From Leishmania infantum JPCM5 (lineage: Eukaryota; Euglenozoa; Kinetoplastea; Trypanosomatida; Trypanosomatidae), in assembly GCF_000002875.2 (NCBI RefSeq), contig NC_009392.2, positions 124,001 to 188,000 of the forward strand: a stretch of 64,000 nt of DNA. Direction: 5' to 3'. A program made the position numbers and the translations under genes. How positions within the stretch are numbered: position 1 is the first letter of the stretch; every line of letters starts with the position of its first letter. Positions 45,701-54,129 of this stretch are shown one piece after another. Under the pieces are notes generated by a model. The model searched no databases, had not been told where the DNA came from, and saw only the letters and a list, made by a program, of their open reading frames with translations.

Positions 45701-48680
45701 GTTCCTGTTAGACGGTGAGGTGCTCGAGGGTCAGGACCTGCAGAGCACCTCGGAGGAGTCGAACTGCGTGCTGGAGCACATCCCGGACGCAGCCGCGGCT
45801 GCCGTTGCGGATCTGCCCGCCCCAACGACAGAGATCGAGGAGCTGCTCAGTTTTCTGCAGCGCAACGTCAGCCTTGTTGGTCGCCTGCTCCATAAGACCA
45901 CCACGACGACCGTCGAGCAGGCGGCCGAGGTCGCCGTTTTCCGCGCCCGCGTTGCACGCGCGTTGCTGATTGGCGCCACAATGACTGTTGAAGAGTCGGG
46001 GTCGCCGGCGACCCCAGAGGCGATCCGCGCTGCGTGGGAGCGGCGTGCCGCTGACGGCGGCGAGGTGCCCGCCTCGCCTGCTGCGGCGAACGACGGCGAG
46101 GCAGGGGAGCCTGCGGAAGGGGAGGCGGCCCCTGCCGAGACGCAGTTGCCAGCCTTGCTCCCTTACCTGTTGCGCACCTCCGCGGGCGTCGACCTCGCGA
46201 TGCTGCTAGCCTTTCACTACCCCCGCGCCTTCTCACGGCGTTTTCTGCCGTATGCCCCAGCGTACCTCTTCGACGAAAATGTCGTTCGAGTCGTGGTTGC
46301 AACAGCGCTGCGGCGTGACGCGCAGGCAGCCAACGTCCTCGTCCGACACGTACTGGCGCACTGGTGTCCGTTGGCGCAGTGGCTGCTGCGCGTCGCTCAC
46401 CACAAAGCAGCGGAGAAGCGCAATGGCGGCGAGGCGAGTGCAGCCGTAGTGGCTGCGGGCGAAAGTGGCAGCACAACGGCCGCCATGAAGCATCTCGTGT
46501 CGTCCATCGGGAGCTCGATGGACACCGTTCTCGCCGCGCTCTCCCCGGCGCAGCGCGAGTTCTGCCGTGCCAGCAACGATGCGTGCAATTACGTGGACGC
46601 GTTTGCTGAAGCGATGCACGCAACTGGCGTCCATGACCCGGCGGAGGATAGTGGTGCGCTCCCCCTGCTCTGGGGCCCCGATGGGGCGCTCTATCGATCT
46701 CTGGTGCGTCTCTACGTGAACGCGGACGTGTGCGACGGCGCGAAGGTGGCGCTGCGGATGCTGTGCTGTGGCCGGTTCTCCTCGTCGGCGACGTCGACCT
46801 CTCTCGCCAGCGCCGAGGTGTGCCTGACGCGGGATCACTACTACTACTGCATCGTGTTGCTTTCCCGGTCGCATACAGCCCCGGTGCTGAGTCGTGAGAC
46901 GGCCGCCTTCTGTGGTGCATTCCTGAAGCTGTTGGAGCTGCAGCACACGCGCTGGCAGCAGCAGCAGCAGCGCCCGGCAACCGAGGGCGGCGGCAACGCG
47001 ACAAGGGCGCCCTCGGTCGGAGAGAAGGAAGCAGAGCAGCTCTTAGATACTGCCTTCAAAGCCATGCAGACGATCGACGTCTACACCACCTTGCGTGACG
47101 CGTACTTGGCCGTCGAGGTCCCCATCACCCGCTTCGAGTCCGTGCTTGCCCGCCTCAGCCCCGCCGAACCATCCGCGAAACTGCAGCTGCAGGTGCCGAC
47201 GCTAGCAGAGTGGTACGATGGTAGCAACAGCAACAGCGGCAAGGGGAAAACCAACGCTGGTCAGCCGCCGCGCAAGCGCGGCACAGAGGCACCAGCGATT
47301 CCTAGCATCTTCTACTACCGAGCTCCGTCACGTCGCAACGCTCGGTGGAATCAACCGCAGCAACAGCAGCCGCAGGTGTCGCACGCGACATTGAACGCGT
47401 CCGGTGCCGGCGGCGGCAGCGGTCCGACGAGCATCGCGTCTCGATGGCGGCAAGAGTGGACGGCGGCCATGCGCACGTACCCTCCCTCGGGGGTCCCCTT
47501 CACCGCGTTGCCGGAGGGGTGGACGAGCCAACCCAGCCGCGAACACGGGCACTACTGCTTCACGCCCCCTGCGCCAGCGTCGTCGACGGACGGCGCAGCC
47601 GCCCCTGTCACCGCACCAACCTACAAGCATCCCATGGACGGCAAGGAGTACCCGGTCACCCCGCAAGCCCTCCTGCTGCAGGGGGCGGCCGCGGGTGGGA
47701 GTACCTCCAGTGTCACACTCGATCAGGTGCGCACCCGCGCCAACGCCATGCATGCGGAAGAGGCCGCGGCCATCGGGCTGCCACCACCGGCGGAGCTCAC
47801 TGCCGCGGCCGCGGAGGCATGGGCATCGGATCAGCGCCGCCGCAATGTGTTCCTCGACATCGCCACGATGGAGCTGCTGGGCATCAAGTACCGGCCATCG
47901 GGTCGCGCCCACACCGTCGCCGCGGACGCCGCCTCGACAAGTGGCGTGAAGCGCGGTCGCGACGCCGGTGCGACGGCACCGACGCCGGAGCAGCTGCAAC
48001 AGCTGCTCGCCAAGGCAATTGCTAGGTCGTACCCCGCTGTAGGGGCGCCGTACCCGGTGGTCAGTCGCGGCTGGGCCGTTTACCTCAACTCCGCCCGCGG
48101 TCAGTACGGTTTCAAGGGCCCAAACAGCGGCCCGAGTCAGCCGCCGCTCTTTGTGCACCCCAAGACGCGGAAGCACTACTTTGTATCGCCTCAGGCGTTT
48201 GCACAGCAGCGAAAGGTGAACCTCGACGTGGTGGCGCGTGATGCCGGAGTGGAGAAGAAGGACGTCGAGTCGTGGATGGCCGATCAGCGCATCCGGCACG
48301 CTGCGATCGATGCCGCGGTGGTGAAGCTGATACCGATCACATACAGCGACGTCGACAAGGCGATGGAGGAGAACGCGGCGGTCGAAGTGGCCGGGGATAG
48401 CGCAGCAGCGCCGCCGGTGTCATCCTCGCGTGACCGGGACCACCAGAACCAGCACACGTCGTCATCACGGCGCCGCTCCGAGCGCGAGGGCCACGGCAGC
48501 AACAGCGGTCGAAAACGCCGACGCTACGAGGGCGGCGGTAGCGACGCCTCGCACAGCGATGATGACAAGCGCGAGAACGGCGACGGATCCCGCGGCCGTC
48601 GCCGCCGCCGTGACCGATCACCACGTCGGCGCGGCGGGAACGGCGGCGGCGGTGGTGGTGGTAATCGTTGCCGTCGGTAG
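42726..48680 (+). CDS. Large nuclear-looking protein with duplicated C-terminal module
   Basis: The first in-frame ATG after the splice region is at 42726, giving 1984 residues. A compact region at about 170-450 looks folded (FTYYRKLIGLVHFVPPRHW; a possible RRM-like stretch ISLKGMLPENTTPSEYAAQM). Acidic, poly-Gln and Pro/Tyr/Gly-rich linkers follow. Helical sequence occupies about 1040-1500. Two related modules lie near 1573-1730 and 1756-1875. Each contains a YP.VG.P- or YP.SG.P-type opening, a G-W, an aromatic GHY/GQY core, a HP...K.Y..(V/T)(S/T)PQA core and an ADQR/SDQR.R helix. The tail (about 1899-1984) is rich in SR, RRR and Gly, as in RNA-processing factors. I infer a nuclear, RNA- or chromatin-related role, but do not recognise the family. 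Confidence 0.88.
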   Translation: MYNFHKRADAPTRVEGDAGAHGANDVHDDERSSAGPQAMAEDDGHDAQRQGRAYGHSAESRVGDYADGLGAPVAGNGEGYGDYGQEDPGGYDMTSYPAQGSDNQQQQQQQAYMQPQVYGQGAEARGEGEDDAPMFADYRGPIDGERAERYNRRLQQQKQYDDIPMPPDDADPQEVFTYYRKLIGLVHFVPPRHWREIRFDLPANVAELRLYPQRRERVQDREPIRPTSCIAISLKGMLPENTTPSEYAAQMVQYMFDLLNYQNASTAITELRFVKKGTELLQMVVTLGKDIRLAGRVLTELQAAGLRAYYGKPVFEFPPNATFQVVDYRRTLHDGKGISAEDVTFLLEPIRQYNTVDINVIEGYEPGVFYAPVKRPETVYSFLWNYFCSYKFQSDLFRRYGVLVTMAQCPHEFLQKGIPYHIQKQQLEEKIRAELQRKGMEKREYDGSGGGVGAGGVDDDDDSDDGMNGGADEATGEGPPPAWAANAADEIDIFGSSTPASRVQKKQQQQQPTSAAASDPFGYGSGSSRAAATAAAAATANTVATAITFVDEDGLEDVDALLQQYNAVTEPPPSAGKKKEAAAKGRKGKETTSAASAATVDGGAVGEDGVAPSDTGPQGGACILPPPSVEGAGWGGGHGSYGGDPYGSLPGYAPEQGAHGYPPPPQYYPSSGPYGGAGRGAPPESYYDGYQGVAPLPRAAPYPSVAQRSSSSYAAPPYAYRDRSAIGTAADALPVTAAGGSGAPSAYPLLVDEADDEQDVIQHPLPQEQQQQQQSSALWSGDGSGGGYGNLDGQQPQQLPSSSQAIAPAPHEKDMLLSWSMDEGLAHSSGPGYAATGVFSPLPPHRTQQGHVNAFLPEGEEVGGMQGYGSNWSAFSDSQQQQQQQLNAYEAGAAVGGVLGDYDPTLPSYYAGGDGSSYPPPPPQAAAPWSHADSNSGAPLRYGEPMPMPVPMPMPMPPHVREAAEIAADLEERIQAAFPATWATASAASAQPFLLDGEVLEGQDLQSTSEESNCVLEHIPDAAAAAVADLPAPTTEIEELLSFLQRNVSLVGRLLHKTTTTTVEQAAEVAVFRARVARALLIGATMTVEESGSPATPEAIRAAWERRAADGGEVPASPAAANDGEAGEPAEGEAAPAETQLPALLPYLLRTSAGVDLAMLLAFHYPRAFSRRFLPYAPAYLFDENVVRVVVATALRRDAQAANVLVRHVLAHWCPLAQWLLRVAHHKAAEKRNGGEASAAVVAAGESGSTTAAMKHLVSSIGSSMDTVLAALSPAQREFCRASNDACNYVDAFAEAMHATGVHDPAEDSGALPLLWGPDGALYRSLVRLYVNADVCDGAKVALRMLCCGRFSSSATSTSLASAEVCLTRDHYYYCIVLLSRSHTAPVLSRETAAFCGAFLKLLELQHTRWQQQQQRPATEGGGNATRAPSVGEKEAEQLLDTAFKAMQTIDVYTTLRDAYLAVEVPITRFESVLARLSPAEPSAKLQLQVPTLAEWYDGSNSNSGKGKTNAGQPPRKRGTEAPAIPSIFYYRAPSRRNARWNQPQQQQPQVSHATLNASGAGGGSGPTSIASRWRQEWTAAMRTYPPSGVPFTALPEGWTSQPSREHGHYCFTPPAPASSTDGAAAPVTAPTYKHPMDGKEYPVTPQALLLQGAAAGGSTSSVTLDQVRTRANAMHAEEAAAIGLPPPAELTAAAAEAWASDQRRRNVFLDIATMELLGIKYRPSGRAHTVAADAASTSGVKRGRDAGATAPTPEQLQQLLAKAIARSYPAVGAPYPVVSRGWAVYLNSARGQYGFKGPNSGPSQPPLFVHPKTRKHYFVSPQAFAQQRKVNLDVVARDAGVEKKDVESWMADQRIRHAAIDAAVVKLIPITYSDVDKAMEENAAVEVAGDSAAAPPVSSSRDRDHQNQHTSSSRRRSEREGHGSNSGRKRRRYEGGGSDASHSDDDKRENGDGSRGRRRRRDRSPRRRGGNGGGGGGGNRCRR

Positions 48681-50069
48681 GACTCCGCTGGATTGTTTGC
48701 CGACACCCCATCTGCTGTGCAGCAGCCACGTGCACTGGTGCGCAGGCGCTGTTTGCGGCGAGGGACATGAACATTGGAGAGAGCGAGCGCGCGCGCGCGA
48801 CGTACGAAGTCGTGTGCGTGTGTGTGCTGGGAAGAGAGGCTTGGTTGACCGTTTTCGTCTTTGTGTGGCCGTTGAGCGCGTGGGCGGGTGTAGGGGCGGC
48901 CCGCTTCGGCGCAAAGAGAAGGTGCGCAGCAGCACCTCGTTGCCCCTCCCCCTCCGCCTCCTCCCTCTCCCTCCTTCACTCCTTCCCTCACCCCCCCCCG
49001 TAGGTCGTGGATGCGACAAGAGGCAGAGGGCAGGGCACCGTGCCCGCCGCTCGCCATCCCACCCTCTCTTTTGTTGTTGTTTTGATTACCCCACCACCAC
49101 CACCACCGTCCACGCGAACAACGTGTGAAAGGCATGGCCACGTGCCATCGCAGGGGATGGAGCTGGCACACGTGAGTGGTGGCCATCACAAGGGGGCGTG
49201 TCGGGCGGCGTTTAAGTGAGAAGGGGGACTTAACAGGCACAATGCACACAACGCCGAATACGCGGAAAAAAAAAAAACATGGAAGCGCCGCAGCAAACGT
49301 TGACGACAGAACAGCACGAGCACAGAGTACCACGCTGCGGTGTACGTGTCTCTCCCCGTCTCTCTCTCTCTCTTTGTGCCTCTGTGTGTTGTGATGATAC
49401 CGCCAGCAACGATCTGCGGATGTGCTGGCATGCCGGTGTGCGCAAGGGCGACAAATCACGAGGAGGATGGCCTCTATCGTTTGCCCTTCACCTCTTACCA
49501 CGATTAGCGAGGCCATGATACCCCCCACACGTGTTGCAGCTACACATGCACGCGCAGAGTCGCAGGCTTGAGCAGCTGCCAGTCGACTTGGTGCGACCTA
49601 GATTCTTCCCAAGCTCTGCCTCCATCTCCATCTTCACGCCAGTGCCGCTCTACCTTGTAATCCCTGCCTTTGTCGGCAACGCTGCTCAGTCACGCTCGCG
49701 CATACACACACACACACACATCGTTCAGCGACGCCGCGTGCCTGCTCTCTGGTTTTCCTCTCTGTGCCACGTGTGTGGCCGTCACAGCAGCGTGATCGTG
49801 GTGCCAGTGGCTGTTCGCGTCGACGACGGAGACAGCGACGACAAGGGGCACGCACACACACACACACACACGGCGCCCTTCGTGCCCTCTCCTGCAACGT
49901 TGTCCTCTTCACCGCGCCAGAGCTTTTTGGGGATCGGTTTCTGCTTGCGCCGACACCTGTTTTGCATTGCGTTGCTCGTGTTGCGCGTTATCCGGTCGCC
50001 GACTCTCCCACTCCCCCCACACACACACACACCACAGGCCCACACCAACTCCTCCGTCCATCCTTGGTC
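48681..50069 (+). other. Intergenic spacer, 1.4 kb, no gene seen
   Basis: The spacer holds a GC dinucleotide run (about 48787-48799), a 12-A run (49266-49277), a CT run (about 49359-49373) and CA tracts (about 49705-49719, 49853-49871 and 50020-50034). Pyrimidine-rich stretches with AG near 49784 and 49919 are possible splice acceptors for the gene at 50070. Confidence 0.65.
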
Positions 50070-52847
50070 ATGTCGGGTACATCGAAGCTGCGATGGGCTC
50101 ACTATGACGGCGTCTACCAGCCCGCGCTGCACATCCCCGCAGAGGAGATTACCGAGACGGTGCTGCCGGCGGGCTACTCAGCCGTGTACCTGCTCGGACT
50201 CGACAGCACCGTAGTGGTACCCGATGCGGACCTCAGCCCCTACGACCCCCATGATACGGCCAAGGCATCGCACCCGGCGGCCGCCCTCGGTGTGGCGACG
50301 GCGCAGCAGATTCTTGAAGGCTTTCAGGCCATCGAGGACGGCAGCGCTGCAGGGACCCAGCACGCCCAGCAGTGGCCGCACAATGACGAGGCGGAGGGGC
50401 CCTCGGACACCCTCCTGCTCGAGGACGACGACGACGATGGCGGCCGTGCACACGGTCGCAGCAGCGCCAGTCGCAGCCGCCACGAGGAGAAGCAGCAGCG
50501 AAAACGGGAAAAGAAGGCGGCCAAGGAGGCGAAGAAGGCGGCCAGGGCGGCCGCCAAGCGCGAGCGGGAGGAGGTCACGTCCGCGCCGACGGTGCAGCAC
50601 CGCGACGACGGCGACGGTGATGATGAGCTTCTCGCGGCGATGACCATCGAAAACAAGTACAGGCAGGCGCGCGATCGCGGCTCGGCCGGCGAAGGCGACA
50701 ATGCAGGTGCAAGCAGCGGAAAGAAGAGCAAGTCAAAGAAGGAGCGCGACGACGGCGCGTGGGCGGCGCTCGAGGCAGACCTCTTCTCCGACGAGGAGGC
50801 CGAGGACGAAGAGATCGAAGGCGATGGAGCTGGCCGGTGCGATGCCGGCGGTACTTGGCGCCAGCAGCGAGGTGTCCGCGCTGGAAACCGAATGGGGCAG
50901 GCGCTGTCAGCGCTGAATGTGGCCCGGGCAGCGCCGGACATTCCCGGCCTCTCAACGTCGTGCCCCTACGCGTACCCATACCTGATGGAGATCGACTACG
51001 AGTACCGGCAGCTGGCGCAGGAGGTGGCCAGCGAGGGGCTACTGCTCACAAAGCAAGAGGGCGAAGTGGTGCGCGAGATCGACGCGGAGCTGCGCCGCAG
51101 GGCGGCGGAGCGGGTGTACCTTCAGTCGGTGCTGGAGCAGCGCCTTCAGCAACAGGAGAAGGGGTCGGAGAGGGGAGAAGCGTCGACGGCGGCGAGCAAC
51201 GAGGTGGATGCGCTGTCGGAGGCAATCGGGAAGCTGGACGCGCCGCTTAGTGTGGCTGATCTGGTGCGCCGCCTTGTCTCCAAGCAGGTGTCGGCATCCA
51301 CCGCCGCGTTTGACCGCTATGCCGCGGCGCGGGCGCGGCGTGCGGTGCAGCGGCGCACCCGCACCTTTCAGGACACGTCCGTCATCACGCTGCTCGAACA
51401 GCTGCGCGCTGTCGCCGCGACACCGCGCGAGGACGCTACAGAGGTGATGCGCAAGTACGTCCAGCAGCGTCGCCAGCATGAGGAGATGAAGTCCAACATG
51501 CGTGGTCTCACAAAGACCGGCTTCTACGCGGTGCCGAAGCCAATGGAGAAGTGGAAGCGCGGGCGGGACATGATGCTGCTCGTGAACGCCGGCGCCGAGG
51601 CGCAGAAGGTGCGGCCGACGTCCTACATCTCGCAAGCGTACTCGACGATGCGGGAGCGCATGAGAGACCACGCCGAGAAGCACTTTGACCGCATGGCTGT
51701 AGCGGCTCGCGACGGCGCCTCTTTCCTCGACCCGAGCAGCTTCGCCGGCACCAGCACGGCATTCCTGCCGTCCGCCTCCACGCCCGCGGCGCTGCCGCTA
51801 TCGGCGCAGCAGCACCTGATCCAGCAGCAGCAGCAGCAGAGCCGTCTGAACGCCGCCAAAGCGGTGCACCGGCGCGAAGCGTTTTTTCAGTTTCACAGCC
51901 TGCGCTGCGACACGGAGGCCCCGGTGACGCTCGAGTCCGTGCCGCTCAACGCCGGCTTTGCCGCGGCCAGCACGCTGGCGCCAGAATTGCTCGAATCGGT
52001 GGGCGAGACCATAGCCCCGGGCAGTCGCGCCGTGTCTCTCGGCCGCGGAGCCGAGGACGCCTCGATCCACACGGAGGACGGCACGTCTCTGTCCTACTCC
52101 ACCCATAGCGCAGCGCCCAGCTCGTACCCCTATCTGTTCGACCACGAACCGCGCTCGCGCCGTCAGCGCCAGCGTCGAAGCAGCCGCGGCAGCGTGAGCG
52201 GGCTCTCGCCGGACGTGGAGGGGGCGTCTGTGAACACGTCGCGGGCGACGTCTGTGGCCTCGGCGTACAGCGGAAACGGCGAGGATGACAAGGCCAAGGA
52301 GCACCGCCGCGGCGGCCGCTCGGCTGGCAAGCGTGGCGCGACCGCAGCAGCGACGCAGAACGGTGTCGCAGCCACCGCACCCGCGGACTGGCGCTCGAAC
52401 GCGAAGCGCAGCATCATGGAGCAGCTAACCCTCTACCGCCGTGGCAAGCACGGCAAGCCGGCGGTGCTGAACGACGAGCAGTGCCGCGAAATGTGCCGGC
52501 TGCTCCTGGATCGCGCCATGCGCGCCGAGGCGGAGCGGCAGGGGATGTCCCTCGCGGTTCAGTCGAACAACATCGCGGCGCGCTTCACCAAAGTGACGGA
52601 GAAGCGGCTCAAGAAGAGCGTCGACCACTACTTGGAGAGGCAGATGCAGCAGGGCAGCTTATTCTCCAAGGCAGCGACCTCAGCAGGTGGTGCGCTCGGC
52701 GCGTCCGCGGTCGGTGTCCTCGGTGCCGGCGCTGTGCTGCATCCAGGCATCTTGCCCATAGACGACAACGGCGCAGTGCTGCCGCACGACACAGCCGCCG
52801 AGGCACGCCAGCGCGCGGTGGCCGACACACCTATCTACGAGGATTAG
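50070..52847 (+). CDS. PWWP-like and SRI-like domain protein, possible chromatin-Pol II link
   Basis: I start at ATG 50070; upstream frame sequence is microsatellite translation. The 925 residues open with a short domain (1 to about 62) whose core (YLLGLDSTVVV, then DLSPYD) resembles the second half of PWWP domains, which read methylated histone and DNA. A Lys/Ala/Glu-rich helix (about 130-170), an acidic stretch (near 240) and central helical sequence follow. The C-terminal block at about 777-862 (IMEQLTLYRRGKHGKP, then a helix, then RFTKVTEKRLKKSVDHYLER) fits the three-helix pattern of the SRI domain of SETD2/Set2. That domain binds the phosphorylated CTD of RNA polymerase II. No SET catalytic motif is present. 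Both domain calls were made by eye and need profile searches. Confidence 0.85.
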   Translation: MSGTSKLRWAHYDGVYQPALHIPAEEITETVLPAGYSAVYLLGLDSTVVVPDADLSPYDPHDTAKASHPAAALGVATAQQILEGFQAIEDGSAAGTQHAQQWPHNDEAEGPSDTLLLEDDDDDGGRAHGRSSASRSRHEEKQQRKREKKAAKEAKKAARAAAKREREEVTSAPTVQHRDDGDGDDELLAAMTIENKYRQARDRGSAGEGDNAGASSGKKSKSKKERDDGAWAALEADLFSDEEAEDEEIEGDGAGRCDAGGTWRQQRGVRAGNRMGQALSALNVARAAPDIPGLSTSCPYAYPYLMEIDYEYRQLAQEVASEGLLLTKQEGEVVREIDAELRRRAAERVYLQSVLEQRLQQQEKGSERGEASTAASNEVDALSEAIGKLDAPLSVADLVRRLVSKQVSASTAAFDRYAAARARRAVQRRTRTFQDTSVITLLEQLRAVAATPREDATEVMRKYVQQRRQHEEMKSNMRGLTKTGFYAVPKPMEKWKRGRDMMLLVNAGAEAQKVRPTSYISQAYSTMRERMRDHAEKHFDRMAVAARDGASFLDPSSFAGTSTAFLPSASTPAALPLSAQQHLIQQQQQQSRLNAAKAVHRREAFFQFHSLRCDTEAPVTLESVPLNAGFAAASTLAPELLESVGETIAPGSRAVSLGRGAEDASIHTEDGTSLSYSTHSAAPSSYPYLFDHEPRSRRQRQRRSSRGSVSGLSPDVEGASVNTSRATSVASAYSGNGEDDKAKEHRRGGRSAGKRGATAAATQNGVAATAPADWRSNAKRSIMEQLTLYRRGKHGKPAVLNDEQCREMCRLLLDRAMRAEAERQGMSLAVQSNNIAARFTKVTEKRLKKSVDHYLERQMQQGSLFSKAATSAGGALGASAVGVLGAGAVLHPGILPIDDNGAVLPHDTAAEARQRAVADTPIYED

Positions 52848-54129
52848 TATTCCACCGTTTGTGGGTGTCCATGTGGCTTTCCAGAGAGCGAGGGGTGGCG
52901 GGGTGTGACGCCTCGCTGCTGATGCCGTGAACATTGGCACGGGCGGCCCCGTGGTCGGTTGAGTGGGTGCGGGTCAGTGCTGCTGCCGCGTACGCAAGTG
53001 TGCTTGTATGTGCACGACGCCCTTCTTCCCCCTACGCCGTGTGTTGGTCTCTCGTTGCATCTCTATCCTTCTCGTGCATCGGTCTGCGCTTTCCTTGTGC
53101 GACATGACGATGGTTGCCGCACATACGCGCACGTGCGTATTCGAGTGTGTGTGTGTGTGTGTCTGATGCACTCCCCCTCCCTTTACCCCCCCCCCCGCTC
53201 CGACCCAATCCACCTTCTCTGTTTTACATCTACATCTCTGCATGGCAACACAGATGGCTGGCGCCTTCTCTGGATTTCCGTTGGAGAAAAGCGAGGGGGC
53301 GGCGGTGCTCATCCCTCTCGCTGACCCTCTCTCTCTGTGTATGTGTACGCATGCGTGTGTGTGTCGTTGAGCTAACAAGAATGCGGTCTGCACCCGTCTG
53401 TGCCTCTCATAAAAGCCGAGAAAAGCGAACGAGCAAGAGCAAGAGGAGGGGGCGCCAGTCCATCGCGGCGCCGCGGCTCATCTCCCCCCTCCCCCTTCCC
53501 TACCATAACTTCTTGCGATGAAGAAGTTTGGCACGCGAGTAAGAGCACGGTTCTGTGGCTGCACGGGTGCGAGGGTCTCCTGAAGCAGATCATGGAGAAA
53601 GGTGCCTCTGTGTGTGTGCCACCGAAGCCACTGAACGAGTGCCGCAGAAGTGTCACGCCGGGGGGGGGCGCTGAGGAAGAGACGAAGCACAAGGACGGCT
53701 GCGACGGCCGGAGTGTGGCCGGCTTCTGCGTCCCCTTCCCCCTCTCCGCGCACCTCACACACACACACATGCGCGCGCGGGCTCCCCCTCCCTCTTACCC
53801 ACCCACTCACTCTCCTCTTTGCATGCCCCATCTATGTGCGTGTGTGCCCGTCATCCTCCGTTCTGCCACTGGCGTCTGTGCCCCCCCCTTCCTCCTCACT
53901 ACCACCACCTTGTTGGCGTTGCCGGTGTTGTTATGCACGATAGCTCTAAAAGCCAGTGCGTGTGTGCCTCAGTCGATTCTTAACTAAGGGGCCCTCTCAC
54001 CACCCCACCCCCACCCTTGACTGTCACCTTTAATCGATCCGGACACGCACACACACACACACACGTACTTGCCTTCGCCTTTCACGACCCCCGTGTGCGA
54101 CGTGGTCCGCGGGCTTGATAGCGGCCACG
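52848..54129 (+). other. Intergenic spacer, 1.3 kb, no gene seen
   Basis: The spacer holds a TG tract (about 53146-53162), C runs (about 53187-53195), a G run (about 53661-53668) and CA tracts (about 53757-53769 and 54045-54063). Frames of up to about 200 codons here are low-complexity and have no conserved-looking segments. Confidence 0.65.
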
